This document shows, one piece after another, positions 42,987 to 52,320 of a stretch of 64,000 bases of DNA. A program made the position numbers and the translations under genes. Each line of letters opens with the position of its first letter. Within the stretch, counting starts at the first letter, position 1. Origin of the DNA: Haloparvum alkalitolerans. Lineage in GTDB: Archaea; Halobacteriota; Halobacteria; Halobacteriales; Haloferacaceae. The notes under the pieces are model-generated. The model made no database searches. It was not told the DNA's origin and saw nothing but the letters and a program-made list of their open reading frames with translations. Location: NCBI RefSeq assembly GCF_050122995.1, contig NZ_JBNLIA010000001.1:62001-126000 (forward strand), read 5' to 3'.

Positions 42987-43847
42987 ATGAGCGAACTCCC
43001 GACGCTTGAGGGCACCTACGAGGTGCTCGTGGTCGGCGGCGGCGTCGCCGGGCTCTCGGCCGCGACGTTCACCGCCCGCGCCAGCCTGGACACCGTCGTC
43101 GTGAACGCCGGCGAGCCGATCCTCGCCCGCAACGCCCACGTGGAGAACCTGCCGGGCTTCCCGGCCGGCGTCAACCCGCGGCTGTTCCTCGACATGCAGC
43201 GCTCCGGGGCGACCAGGAACGGCGCGGACCTGCGCGACGGCCGCGTCGTGCGACTGCGCCGGGCGGCCGACGCCGGGATCGACGCGGGGTCGGACGCGCG
43301 GTTCGTCGCGACGGTCGAGCGCGGGTCGGACGGGGGCGACGCGGACGGCGCGGGCGACGCGAGCGACGCCACCCCGGAGCGGTACGCGCTCGCGGCCGAG
43401 CGCGTCGTCGCCGCCTCGTGGTCGGACGCGAGCTACCTCGACCCGCTGGAGGCGGACACCCGCGACGCCGGCTCGAAGACCTACCTCGAGGACGACGGCG
43501 ACGGACGGACCACCGTCGAGGGGCTCTACGCCGCGGGTCGGCTCGCGGAGCGGTACCACCAGGCGGTCGTCGCCGCGGGCGACGGCGCGCGCACGGCGAT
43601 CACGCTGATCCACGACACCGAGGTCCCCTTCTACCACGACTGGGTGACGCCGGAGGGCTACTTCACCGACCGCGGCCGCGACGTGCCGCCGGGGTGTGAG
43701 GAGATCTCCGAGACGGAGCGGCGCGCGCGCGAGCGGGAGTCGATGGCGGCGATGCGGGAGTACTTCGCGGAGCCCCACGACTCGCGCCAGCGGACGCACC
43801 CGAGCCTCGTCGACGACGAGTCGGGGCGGCTGCCCGAGAACGACTGA
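42987..43847 (+). CDS. FAD-binding oxidoreductase, truncated thioredoxin-reductase-like
   Basis: A 286-residue protein with the FAD Rossmann motif VLVVGGGVAGLSAATFTARA (about 12-31) and the C-terminal FAD-contact motif VEGLYAAGRLAERYHQAVVA followed by GDGARTA. It lacks the central NAD(P)H-binding domain and the redox-active CxxC of thioredoxin reductases; the only Cys is in the unusual C-terminal extension (about 225-286). It may use another electron donor or act as a flavin scaffold. The haloarchaeal family is known from sequence only. Monocistronic, 80 bp before coaBC. Confidence 0.75.
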   Translation: MSELPTLEGTYEVLVVGGGVAGLSAATFTARASLDTVVVNAGEPILARNAHVENLPGFPAGVNPRLFLDMQRSGATRNGADLRDGRVVRLRRAADAGIDAGSDARFVATVERGSDGGDADGAGDASDATPERYALAAERVVAASWSDASYLDPLEADTRDAGSKTYLEDDGDGRTTVEGLYAAGRLAERYHQAVVAAGDGARTAITLIHDTEVPFYHDWVTPEGYFTDRGRDVPPGCEEISETERRARERESMAAMREYFAEPHDSRQRTHPSLVDDESGRLPEND

Positions 43848-43925
43848 GCGCCGGCGCTGCCGAGGGGCGACGCGAGCGCCCCGCTTCGTGAGGCTATTTA
43901 CGACCCCCGCCCGAACCGGCGGGCA

Positions 43926-45095
43926 ATGCTTCAGGGGGTCAACGTCGCGCTGGGCGTCTCGGGCAGCATCGCGGCGGTGAAGGTGGTCGAGCTCGCACAC
44001 GAGTTGCGCCGGCACGGCGCCGCGGTGCGCGCGGTGATGACCCCGGCCGCGACGGACATCGTCGGCCCGTGGGCGGTCCAATTCGCGACCGACGCGCCGG
44101 TCGTCACCGAGATCACCGGCGCGGTCGAGCACGTCGAGCTGTGCGGCCGCGACGGCTGGGCGGACGTGCTCCTGCTCGCGCCCGCGACCGCCAACACCGC
44201 CGGGAAAGTCGCGGCCGCGGTCGACGACACGCCCGTCACCACCTGCGCGACGACCGCGCTCGGCGCGGACGTACCGGTGGTGATGGCGCCCGCGATGCAC
44301 GAACCGATGTACGACCACCCCGGCGTGGCGGAGGCGCTCGACCGGCTCGCGGCGTGGGGGGTGACGTTCGCCGATCCGCGGATCGAGGAGGGGAAGGCGA
44401 AGATCGCCGCCGAGGAGACGGTGCTCACGGAGGTCGCCCGCGCGGTCACGCCCGACGTGCTGGCGGGCAAACGGGTCGTCGTCACCGCCGGCGCGACGAG
44501 CGAGCGCATCGACCCCATCAGGGTCCTCACGAACCGCGCGTCCGGTAAGACCGGCCGCGAGGTGGCCCGGGCCTGCTACGTCCGCGGCGCGGACGTGACG
44601 CTCGTGCAGGACGGCCCCGACGTGGGATACGCGGACGTAATCGAGGTCGAGACCGCGGACGAGATGATCGAGGCGGCGACCGCGGCCGCCGACACGGCCG
44701 ACGCGCTGGTCTCGGCGGCCGCCATCTCCGATTTCACCGCCGACGCGGTCGGCGAGAAGATCCGGTCCGGGTCGCCGCTCTCGCTGGACCTGGAGCCGAC
44801 GCCGAAGCTGATAGACACCGTGCGGGAGGCCCATCCCGACCTCCCGATCGTCGGGTTCAAGGCCGAGACCTCCGGCGACGACGCGGCGATGGTCGCGGAG
44901 GCGGAACGGATCCGCGACCGCGTCGGCCTGGCGTTCGTCGTCGCCAACGACGCGAGCGTGATGGGCGAAGACGAGTCCCGCGTCCTGCTGGTCGGCGCCG
45001 AGGGGACCGATCCGGAGGAGGTCGTCGGCCCCAAACACGCGGTCGGCGGACGCGTGGCCGACCGGCTCGCGACCGTGCTGGCGCCGGACGCGTAG
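43926..45095 (+). CDS. coaBC: Bifunctional phosphopantothenoylcysteine decarboxylase / phosphopantothenate-cysteine ligase
   Basis: A cytoplasmic enzyme making 4'-phosphopantetheine for coenzyme A from phosphopantothenate, cysteine and a nucleotide, then decarboxylating it with FMN. The 389-residue protein has the N-terminal flavin domain (GVSGSIAAVKVVELAHELRR, about 7-26; catalytic His and PAMHEPMYDHP region) and the C-terminal ligase domain (VVTAGATSERIDPIRVLTNR, with GKTGREVARA and the KIRSGSPLSLDL stretch). The TATA box GCTATTTACG lies about 28 bp before the ATG. It is unrelated to the antiporter operon downstream; 150 bp separate them. Confidence 0.94.
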   Translation: MLQGVNVALGVSGSIAAVKVVELAHELRRHGAAVRAVMTPAATDIVGPWAVQFATDAPVVTEITGAVEHVELCGRDGWADVLLLAPATANTAGKVAAAVDDTPVTTCATTALGADVPVVMAPAMHEPMYDHPGVAEALDRLAAWGVTFADPRIEEGKAKIAAEETVLTEVARAVTPDVLAGKRVVVTAGATSERIDPIRVLTNRASGKTGREVARACYVRGADVTLVQDGPDVGYADVIEVETADEMIEAATAAADTADALVSAAAISDFTADAVGEKIRSGSPLSLDLEPTPKLIDTVREAHPDLPIVGFKAETSGDDAAMVAEAERIRDRVGLAFVVANDASVMGEDESRVLLVGAEGTDPEEVVGPKHAVGGRVADRLATVLAPDA

Positions 45096-45204
45096 CCCTC
45101 GGCGACGCGGAGGACGCCGGGACCGGGCCGCGAACTCCGGCAGACGCCACGAGGATAAGAACTGTTTTGGGTGGTCCGACCGACGGCTTCGGTGAGAACC
45201 ACGA

Positions 45205-45258
45205 ATGTCGACCCGAACAGTCTCACGCAGCGACGGCGGGGGTGACCCCGGTGGGTGA
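45205..45258 (+). CDS. Possible 17-aa micro-ORF overlapping the mrpE start
   Basis: An ATG-started 17-codon ORF (MSTRTVSRSDGGGDPGG) ends with TGA two codons inside the mrpE frame, in a different frame. It could be a leader that couples translation, or chance. A Shine-Dalgarno-like GGGGGTGACC within it precedes the chosen mrpE GTG. Confidence 0.2.
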   Translation: MSTRTVSRSDGGGDPGG

Positions 45259-46372
45259 CGGCATCGTCGTCCCGGTCGAGGAGACGGCGACGCTGCGGGC
45301 CACCGTGGGCTACGCCGCCGCGGAGGCGGCCGAGGCGGACGCCGACGCGCTCCACTTCGTCTACCTCGCCGCCTGGCGCGACGACGACCCCCACGTCGAA
45401 CAGCTGCGGCAGGACGCGACGGACCTGCTCGAACAGGTCGCGGTCTGGGCGGAGTACGACCTCGAGGACGCCGACGCGCTCGACGTGCGCGTCGAGACCG
45501 CGACGCTGGGGACCGACGCCTACCTGTTCGGCCCTGGCCAGTACGCGGCGCGCCTCCACGACTACGCGGACGCGAACGGGCTCGGGACGGTGCTTCTGGA
45601 CCCCGAGTACACGCCGGTCGGCAACACGGCGCTCCTCCAGCCCATGGAGTTCGAGCTCTCCTCGACCGGCCTGGTGGTCCGCGAGGCGCCCGTCGACCGC
45701 CCCTCCCGGCGCGAGCGGCTCGTCTCCGAGTTGACCGGGCTGCGGTTCGGGGCCGTCTTCGTCGTCTCCCTGCTGTTTTATCTCGTGTTGGGCGATCCGA
45801 CCTATCCCTTCGACGTCGTGACCGGCGTCGCGAGCGCCGCCGTCGTCGCGATCACGCTCTCGCAGGTGACGCTGGACCACGACCCGACCGCGGAGACGCC
45901 GAAGCGGCTCGTCCGCGGTGCGGTGTACGTCCCGGTGTTGCTGTGGGAGATCCTCAAATCGAACGTGGTGGTCGCGCGCGTCATCCTCTCGCCGTCGCTG
46001 CCCATCGAGCCGACGACGACCCGGATGCGCGTGCTGGTCGGTTCGGGGCTCCCGCTCACGACGCTGGCGAACTCCATCACCCTGACGCCGGGGACGCTCA
46101 CCGTCCGCGCCAGCGACGAGGACCTGATCGTCCACACCCTGATCCCGTGGGCCCGAGAGGGCCTCTTCGAGGGGAGCCTGGAGCGCTGGACGCGGCTGAT
46201 CTTCTACGGTCGCGAGGCGGCCAGACTGCCGACGCCGGAGGAGCGCGGCGACTGCGACGTGCTGCAGGGGCCGGACGCGACCGCCGACCTCCCGTTCGCC
46301 GAGACCGACGGCGGGAAGCGGGTCGAGGACTCGGCCGCGGCGGAGCGCAAAAGCGAGGTGACCGACGAATGA
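45251..46372 (+). CDS. mrpE: Mrp-type Na+/H+ antiporter subunit E with N-terminal Usp-like domain
   Basis: The first gene of a nine-gene Mrp operon. The 373-residue protein has a universal-stress-protein-like alpha/beta domain (about 1-160: IVVPVEETATLRATVGYAAA) fused to the MrpE domain (about 165-330: two membrane helices, then VPVLLWEILKSNVVVARVIL and PLTTLANSITLTPGTLTVRA). The fusion is usual in haloarchaea. The start was set at the GTG preceded by GGGGGTGACC, a good match to the archaeal anti-Shine-Dalgarno; a GTG three codons earlier is the alternative. A hydrophilic C-terminal tail overlaps mrpF by ATGA. Confidence 0.87.
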   Translation: MGDGIVVPVEETATLRATVGYAAAEAAEADADALHFVYLAAWRDDDPHVEQLRQDATDLLEQVAVWAEYDLEDADALDVRVETATLGTDAYLFGPGQYAARLHDYADANGLGTVLLDPEYTPVGNTALLQPMEFELSSTGLVVREAPVDRPSRRERLVSELTGLRFGAVFVVSLLFYLVLGDPTYPFDVVTGVASAAVVAITLSQVTLDHDPTAETPKRLVRGAVYVPVLLWEILKSNVVVARVILSPSLPIEPTTTRMRVLVGSGLPLTTLANSITLTPGTLTVRASDEDLIVHTLIPWAREGLFEGSLERWTRLIFYGREAARLPTPEERGDCDVLQGPDATADLPFAETDGGKRVEDSAAAERKSEVTDE

Positions 46373-46674
46373 CCGTCGCCGACACCGTCGTCGCCGGCGG
46401 GCTCACGGTCGGGGACTTCCTGTTGTACGCCGCGGCCGGATTCGTCGTGCTCGCGCTCGGGATGACCTACCGGGCGGTCAAGGGGCCGACGATGCAGGAC
46501 CGCGTGCTCGCGGTGAACGTCCTCGGCACCAACACGGTCGTCATCCTCGCGCTGCTCGGCGCGGGGCTGGGCGAACCGACGTTCCTCGACATCGCCATCG
46601 TCTACGCGCTGTTGAACTTCCTGATGGCCATCGCCATCTCGAAGTTCACCGTCGAGCGCGGGGGGGTGCTCTGA
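46369..46674 (+). CDS. mrpF: Mrp-type antiporter subunit F
   Basis: A 101-residue protein with three membrane helices and the MrpF core GMTYRAVKGPTMQDRVLAVN, a conserved stretch of the family. It is cotranscribed with and overlaps both neighbours (ATGA upstream; TGATG downstream). MrpF is needed for assembly of the antiporter; the tail is absent, and the length matches the family (about 90-100 residues). Confidence 0.92.
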   Translation: MTVADTVVAGGLTVGDFLLYAAAGFVVLALGMTYRAVKGPTMQDRVLAVNVLGTNTVVILALLGAGLGEPTFLDIAIVYALLNFLMAIAISKFTVERGGVL

Positions 46675-47000
46675 TGGACCCGCTCGTCGCGCTGCGGGTC
46701 GGGGCCATCGTGGTCTGCGTCCTGCTCGGCCTCTTTTTCACGTTCGTCTCCATGACGGGCGTGATCCGGCTGCCCGACGTGTACGCGCGGGCCCACACCG
46801 CCTCGCAGGCGGACACGCTCGGCGCGGGGTTCACGCTCGCCGCCGTCGCGCTGACGGTCGGCTGGGCGGGGTCGGGCTTCAAGTCCGTCCTCCTGCTGTT
46901 CTTCATCTTCGTGACGAACCCGACCGCGGCGCACGCCATCGCGCGGGCCGCCTTCGAGGACGGAAACGTGCCGTGGACCGAGGGGGACGAGCGCCGATGA
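46674..47000 (+). CDS. mrpG: Mrp-type antiporter subunit G
   Basis: A 108-residue protein with three membrane helices and the MrpG landmark GVIRLPDVYARAHTASQADT, which is a near-invariant feature, followed by the final helix FVTNPTAAHAIARAAFEDGN. Start and stop overlap neighbours (TGATG and ATGA). Confidence 0.94.
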   Translation: MDPLVALRVGAIVVCVLLGLFFTFVSMTGVIRLPDVYARAHTASQADTLGAGFTLAAVALTVGWAGSGFKSVLLLFFIFVTNPTAAHAIARAAFEDGNVPWTEGDERR

Positions 47001-47572
47001 GCGCGCTGCTTTCGGCCGCGCCGGTCCCGCTCGCGGTCTCGCCGGTCGAGGTCTCGCTTTTCGCCTTCGTGATCCTCACCGCCGTCGTGACCGCGCTGGC
47101 CCGGGACGTGCTCTCGTCGATCATCGTCTTCGGGGCGTACAGCCTCGGGATGGCGGCGCTGTACACGTTCTACCGCGCGCCGGACGTGGCGATGACCGAG
47201 GCGGCCATCTCCGCGGGCGTCACGACCGTCCTGCTCCTGCTGACCATCGCCAAGACGAGCCGGATCGACCACGAGGAGGCGTTCGAGTCGGTCCACTGGC
47301 CCGCGGTCGGGGCGGTCGGCCTGCTGGGCGCCGCGATGGCGAGCACCCTCGCGGAGTTCCCAGCGGTCGGCGACACGGACTCGCCGGTCTGGTCGAACCC
47401 GGACGTGACCCAGTACTACCTCGCGAACGCCTACGCCGAGACCGGCGTGGAGAACGCCGTGATGTCGGTGCTGGCCTCCTACCGCGGGTTCGACACCTTC
47501 GGCGAGGCGGTCGTCGTGTTCGCGGCGGGCATCGTCACGATGTTGGTCCTCCGACGGGAGGTGTTCGCGTGA
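46997..47572 (+). CDS. Mrp-type antiporter DUF4040/MbhD-like subunit
   Basis: A 191-residue membrane protein corresponding to the C-terminal (MbhD/DUF4040) part of bacterial MrpA, here a separate gene, as is usual in haloarchaea. The core LSSIIVFGAYSLGMAALYTF with APDVAMTEAAISAGVTTVLL is diagnostic. The C-terminal half (about 95-191) includes SVLASYRGFDTFGEAVVVFA, the MbhE-like segment. Starts with ATG overlapping mrpG. Confidence 0.88.
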   Translation: MSALLSAAPVPLAVSPVEVSLFAFVILTAVVTALARDVLSSIIVFGAYSLGMAALYTFYRAPDVAMTEAAISAGVTTVLLLLTIAKTSRIDHEEAFESVHWPAVGAVGLLGAAMASTLAEFPAVGDTDSPVWSNPDVTQYYLANAYAETGVENAVMSVLASYRGFDTFGEAVVVFAAGIVTMLVLRREVFA

Positions 47573-48180
47573 GCCGAGACGACCCGGCCGCGGACGACGA
47601 CGCGGCCGCGGAAAACGATTCGAACGCGGCGGACGAACCGGACAGAGCCGAGCGTTCGACCGGATACCGCGGCTTCGGCACCGAGTACTCGGGCCACGAG
47701 GAGCGCCCGCACCTCTCCGCAGTCGAGCGGCAGGGGACCCCCTACACCGAGAGCCAGGTGATCATGACCACGGTGAAGGCGGTCGCCCCGTTCGTGTTCA
47801 CTTACGGGCTGTTCATCACGTTCCACGGCGGCGGCTCGCCCGGCGGCGGCTTCCAGGGCGGCGCCATCGTGGCCGCGGTCGTGCTGATGATCGCCTTCGC
47901 CTTCGGTATCGACTCCACCCGGGAGTGGCTCTCGAACTCGGTCCTCGTCGGCCTCGCGGTCGGCGGCGTGCTCGTGTTCGCGGGCATCGGGCTTGTCGGT
48001 CTCGCGGGCGGCGGCACGTTCCTCGACTACTCGTTCCTCCCCATCCCCGAGCCGATGAAGTACGGGATGGAGGGGGTCGAGATCCTCGGCATCGCGCCCA
48101 TCGTCGCCAGCGTGCTGATCGGGCTGTTCTTCCTGCTGGCGGCGGGGTTCGACGGCGACGAGACGGAGGTATCCGAATGA
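47569..48180 (+). CDS. mrpB: Mrp-type antiporter subunit B
   Basis: A 203-residue protein: acidic cytoplasmic N-terminus (1-60, with HEERPHLSAVERQGTPYTES) then the MnhB domain with four membrane helices and the landmark HGGGSPGGGFQGGAIVAAVV. Starts with GTG overlapping the previous gene as GTGA. The long N-terminal extension is absent from bacterial MrpB. Confidence 0.92.
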   Translation: MSRDDPAADDDAAAENDSNAADEPDRAERSTGYRGFGTEYSGHEERPHLSAVERQGTPYTESQVIMTTVKAVAPFVFTYGLFITFHGGGSPGGGFQGGAIVAAVVLMIAFAFGIDSTREWLSNSVLVGLAVGGVLVFAGIGLVGLAGGGTFLDYSFLPIPEPMKYGMEGVEILGIAPIVASVLIGLFFLLAAGFDGDETEVSE

Positions 48181-48701
48181 GTACCCACCCACTACTGATC
48201 GACGTTCTCGCGACGCGGACCGCGTACGCGGCGTTCGTCGCGCTGCTGTGTACCGGGATCTACATGATGATCGCCAACGAACACCTCGTGAAGAAGATCA
48301 TCGGCCTGAACCTGTTCCAGACCGCGATCTTCCTGTTCTACATCGCCTCGGCGTACGTCGACGGCGGCGCGATCCCGATCCTGTCGTCCGGCGAGGCGGC
48401 CGAGGGGCTGTACGTCAGCCCGCTCCCGCACGTCATCGTGCTGACCGCCATCGTCGTCGGCGTCAGCCTGACCGCGGTCGCGCTGGCGCTGTGTATCCGG
48501 ATCTACGACGAGTACGGCACGCTCAACGTGAACGCCCTCCGCGACGTGATGCGCGAGGAGGGGACGCTCCCCACCGGCGAGACGGAGCGGCTGCGCGGCG
48601 CAGACGCGGCCGCGGATACGGACGACCAGGCGTCGACCCCGTCAACGGGGACCAGCGGCACGGACGCCGCCGGGGGATCCGAGGGAGGTGAGACCGCGTG
48701 A
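48177..48701 (+). CDS. mrpC: Mrp-type antiporter subunit C
   Basis: A 174-residue NuoK-like subunit with three membrane helices, including the landmark HLVKKIIGLNLFQTAIFLFY and LPHVIVLTAIVVGVSLTAVA with a buried Glu/His set typical of proton channels. The C-terminal 50 residues are a Thr/Asp/Gly tail beyond the fold. It overlaps mrpB as ATGA and mrpD as GTGA. Confidence 0.93.
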   Translation: MSTHPLLIDVLATRTAYAAFVALLCTGIYMMIANEHLVKKIIGLNLFQTAIFLFYIASAYVDGGAIPILSSGEAAEGLYVSPLPHVIVLTAIVVGVSLTAVALALCIRIYDEYGTLNVNALRDVMREEGTLPTGETERLRGADAAADTDDQASTPSTGTSGTDAAGGSEGGETA

Positions 48702-50311
48702 GCGACGTCCTCCTCCCGCTGCTGGTCGCGGTGCCGATAATCGCGGCCACGCTCCCGCTGCTGGTCGGACTGGTCCGCGAGGACGCGGGCTGGCCGATCG
48801 CGGCGGTCACGACGCTCTCGGTGCTGGGGATGGCGCTGGCGGTCGCCCGCGAGGTGTTCGCCGGCGACCGGCTCGTCCACGCGCTCGGCGGCTGGCAGCG
48901 CCCGTACGGCATCGAACTGGTCGCGGACGAGCTGTCGGCGGCGGTCGCGGTGCTCGTCGCGCTCGTCGCGGTTCTGACGCTCGTCTTCGCGCGCGTGGCC
49001 GGCCCGCGCGGCAACCCCTTCTACGCCGGCTACCTGCTTTTGACCGGCGGGCTGCTCGGGCTCTCGCTCACCGGCGACCTGTTCAACATGTTCGTCTTCC
49101 TCGAGATCGTCGGGCTGACGACCTACGGACTGATCGCCGCCGACCGCTCGGCCGCGAGCGCGTACGCCTCGCTGAAGTACCTCTTCCTGGGGACGGTCGG
49201 CGCCTCGCTGTACCTGATCGGCGTCGGCTACGTCTTCCTGGCGACGGGGTCGCTCAACATGATCGACCTGCAGGGGGCCATCGCCTCGGTGGGCTACGCG
49301 GACCCCCTGGTCCGCGCGGGCTACGCCTTCATCGTCGCGGGGCTGGCGCTGAAGATCGCGCTGTTCCCGGTCCACTCGTGGCAGCCGGACGCCTACCAGC
49401 GCGCGCCGGACGCGGTGACGGCGCTGGTCGCGGCGCTCGTCTCCACGACCGCGGCGTACGCGCTGATCCGGATCACCTACACCGTGTTCACGGTGGAGTT
49501 CCTCGCCGCCAACGAGGCGATCACGACCGGGCTGTTGCTGGTCGCGTCGGTCTCCATCGTCGCCGGGTCGGCGCTGGCGGCGATGCAGTCGGACCTCAAG
49601 CGCATGCTCGCGTACTCCTCCGTGGCCCAGTTCGGCATCGTCGTCGCCGCGGTCGCGCTGGCCAACGAGACGGCGCTTCTGGGCGCCATCGTCCACCTGC
49701 TCGGGCACGGCCTGATGAAGTTCGGGCTGTTCCTCGCCGCTGGACTGCTGGGGCTGGGCTACGGCGCCCGGACCGTGAGCGACCTCGCGAGCCTCGCGGA
49801 GCGCGCGCCGTTCACGGCCGGCGCGTACGCCGTGCTCGGGCTCTCGCTCGTCGGCATCCCGCCGTCGGTCGGCTTCCTCGGCAAGTGGTACGTCGCGCTC
49901 GGCGCGGTCGAGGGTGCCGGCGGGCCGGGCGCAGTCGCCGGACCCACCGACGCCGCGGGCTACGTCGTCGTCGGGGCCATCTTCCTGAGCACGCTGTTCA
50001 CGCTGGCGTACGTCGCGCGCCTGCTCGAGGCGCTCTACTTCGCGGGGGCCGGCGACGCGGGCGAACCGGAGCCCCGGCCGGCTGACCGGGCCGATCGCCC
50101 GGAGACCGCATCGACCGCGGCGGACGGCGGCCGCGAGCGCCCGCTCGCTCCGCTCTCCGACGCGCCGCGCGCGCCCGGCGTTCCCGACCGGGTGCCGCCG
50201 GCGAGCCTGCTGGTGCTCGTCGCCGTGACGCTCGGGGTCGTCGCGCTCGGCTTCGCCGGGTTCGCGGCCGCCGAGGCGTTCGAGCCGTTCCTCGGGAGGG
50301 TGTTCGCATGA
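48698..50311 (+). CDS. mrpD: Mrp-type antiporter subunit D (NuoL/M/N-like)
   Basis: A 537-residue proton-conducting subunit of the complex-I-like family with about 14 membrane helices. The conserved Glu in NMFVFLEIVGLTTYGLIA, the Lys of ALKIALFPVHSWQPDAYQRA and the Pro-broken helix region are present. Near the C-terminus an Ala/Arg/Pro-rich loop (about 455-505) interrupts the last helices. Starts with GTG. This is the first of three NuoL/M/N-like subunits in a row. Confidence 0.92.
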   Translation: MSDVLLPLLVAVPIIAATLPLLVGLVREDAGWPIAAVTTLSVLGMALAVAREVFAGDRLVHALGGWQRPYGIELVADELSAAVAVLVALVAVLTLVFARVAGPRGNPFYAGYLLLTGGLLGLSLTGDLFNMFVFLEIVGLTTYGLIAADRSAASAYASLKYLFLGTVGASLYLIGVGYVFLATGSLNMIDLQGAIASVGYADPLVRAGYAFIVAGLALKIALFPVHSWQPDAYQRAPDAVTALVAALVSTTAAYALIRITYTVFTVEFLAANEAITTGLLLVASVSIVAGSALAAMQSDLKRMLAYSSVAQFGIVVAAVALANETALLGAIVHLLGHGLMKFGLFLAAGLLGLGYGARTVSDLASLAERAPFTAGAYAVLGLSLVGIPPSVGFLGKWYVALGAVEGAGGPGAVAGPTDAAGYVVVGAIFLSTLFTLAYVARLLEALYFAGAGDAGEPEPRPADRADRPETASTAADGGRERPLAPLSDAPRAPGVPDRVPPASLLVLVAVTLGVVALGFAGFAAAEAFEPFLGRVFA

Positions 50312-52320
50312 GCGAAATAGTCGATCTCAGACCGCTTCTGGCCGTGCTGGTGTCGTTCGTCGCGTCGGGGTTCATCGTCGCGTCGTACCGCCGTCCGAAC
50401 CTCCGCGAGGGGTGGACGGTGCTCGCTGCGGTCGCGAAGTTCGCGGCCGTCGCCTCCATGCTGCCGGGCGTGCTGGCGGGGACGACCTACGTCTCCCACC
50501 TCGGCGACTTCCTGCCGTACGTGACGTTCACGCTGCGCGCCGACGCGCTCGGGATGCTGTTCGCGTTCCTCGCGTCGGGGCTGTGGATCGTTACGTCCTT
50601 CTACAGCATCGGCTACATGCGCGGCAACGACGAGACGAACCAGACGCGGTACTTCGCCGCGTTCGCGGTGTCGTTATCGGCGACGATGGGCATCGCCTTC
50701 GCCGGCAACCTCGTCACCATCTTCGTCTTCTACGAGCTGCTGTCGATCGCGACGTACCCGCTGGTCGCGCACGACGAGACGCCCGAGGCGCGCTCGGCCG
50801 GGCGGAAGTACCTCGCGTACACGATGTTCGGCGGCGGCGTGCTGGTGCTCGCGGGTACCGTCGTGGTCTACTGGCTCACCGGCCTCGTCGGCGAGCCGAC
50901 CGTCTCCTTCAGCGAGGGCGGGATCGAGGCGCTCGCGACCGCCGCGAGCACCGACCCGCTCATGGCGAAGATCGCGTTCGTGCTGCTGGCGGTCGGGTTC
51001 GGCGTGAAGGCCGGCCTGATGCCGCTCCACCAGTGGCTCCCCGAGGCGATGGTGGCGCCGACCCCCGTCTCCGGGCTGCTCCACGCGGTCGCGGTCGTCA
51101 AGTCCGGCGCCTTCGGCGTCTCGCGGCTGGTGCTGGACGTGTTCGGTCCCGAACTGGTCTTCGACCTCGGGGTGGGGCTGTGGCTCTCGGCGGCGGCCGC
51201 GTTCACGCTGACGGCCGCGAGCCTCATCGCGCTCCGGAAGGACCACCTCAAACAGCGGCTCGCCTACTCGACGGTGAGCCAGCTCAGCTACATCCTGCTG
51301 GGGCTCGGGCTGTTCGGCTGGCACGGGCTCGTCGGCGGGCTGCTCCACATCCCCGCCCACGCGTTCATGAAGCTCACCCTGTTCTTCTGTGCGGGCTGTC
51401 TCCACGTCGAGACGCACACGGACTACATCTCGGAGATGGCCGGCATCGGCAAGCGCATGCCGCTGACGATGACCGCGTTCACGGTCGCGGCCGCGGGGAT
51501 GGCCGGCATCCCGCTCCTGGCCGGCTTCGTGAGCAAGTACTACATGCTGATCGGCGGGGTGCAGATGGGGGCGACGCTGACGCCCGTCGCCTACTGGTTC
51601 GTCGGCGCGCTGCTGCTCTCGGGCGTGCTCAACATCGCGTACTTCTGGCCGGTCGTCTACACCGCCTTCTTCGAGGCGGAGGACGACCACGACGCGAAGC
51701 CGCTGGTCGACTTCCCGTTCGGCGGCGAGCGGAAATCCTCGCTCCCGGTGACGGACGGCGGCCGCGAGCCGGAGGAGAGCGATGAGGGAGAAGAGACAGA
51801 AACGGCCGCGGCCGACGACGCGCCCGACATCCCCGACGCGGACGCCGACGACGCGGACCTCCCGGACGACCTGAACGTCGACGAGGACGGCGTCGTCCGC
51901 CCGGACTTCGACACGAGCGAACGGGACTTCTCGGAGCCCGCCGAGCGCGTCGACACCGGGAACTACGCGGTCGATCAGAAGCCCTCCGACACGGACGTGC
52001 CGTTCGGAGTGGGTGTCGAGGCCGCGGACGAAGCGAGCGGTGAGAAAACCGGTGACGAGACGCGCGAAGTCCACGACGCGGACGCGTCGCACGACGACCA
52101 CGGCCACGACGACCACGGCCACCACGGCGGCCCGCCGGCCGGCGGCTGGGACCGGATCCGGGGCCTCGACGCGGTCCTCGGCCGCGAGTCGACGTGGTTC
52201 ATGCTCGCGCCGATCCTGACCGCGATGACGCTCGCGGTGCTGCTCGGGGTGATCCCGACGCGGATGGGCTTCCTCGAGCTGATCGAGCTCATCGTCGAGA
52301 CTCGGGGGGTGATGCCCTGA
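50308..52320 (+). CDS. Mrp-type antiporter, second NuoL/M/N-like subunit, with acidic and His-rich loop
   Basis: A 670-residue proton-conducting subunit. The core has the usual Glu in IFVFYELLSIATYPLVAHDE and Lys in GVKAGLMPLHQWLPEAMVA, with further helices through LMIGGVQMGATLTP. Unlike its neighbours it carries a long cytoplasmic insertion before the last helix (about 455-620), acidic and ending with an HDDHGHDDHGHHGG-type His cluster (about 594-608) that could bind metal. Corresponds to a MrpD/MrpA-N-like paralogue; exact subunit name uncertain. Overlaps the next gene as TGATG. Confidence 0.87.
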   Translation: MSEIVDLRPLLAVLVSFVASGFIVASYRRPNLREGWTVLAAVAKFAAVASMLPGVLAGTTYVSHLGDFLPYVTFTLRADALGMLFAFLASGLWIVTSFYSIGYMRGNDETNQTRYFAAFAVSLSATMGIAFAGNLVTIFVFYELLSIATYPLVAHDETPEARSAGRKYLAYTMFGGGVLVLAGTVVVYWLTGLVGEPTVSFSEGGIEALATAASTDPLMAKIAFVLLAVGFGVKAGLMPLHQWLPEAMVAPTPVSGLLHAVAVVKSGAFGVSRLVLDVFGPELVFDLGVGLWLSAAAAFTLTAASLIALRKDHLKQRLAYSTVSQLSYILLGLGLFGWHGLVGGLLHIPAHAFMKLTLFFCAGCLHVETHTDYISEMAGIGKRMPLTMTAFTVAAAGMAGIPLLAGFVSKYYMLIGGVQMGATLTPVAYWFVGALLLSGVLNIAYFWPVVYTAFFEAEDDHDAKPLVDFPFGGERKSSLPVTDGGREPEESDEGEETETAAADDAPDIPDADADDADLPDDLNVDEDGVVRPDFDTSERDFSEPAERVDTGNYAVDQKPSDTDVPFGVGVEAADEASGEKTGDETREVHDADASHDDHGHDDHGHHGGPPAGGWDRIRGLDAVLGRESTWFMLAPILTAMTLAVLLGVIPTRMGFLELIELIVETRGVMP

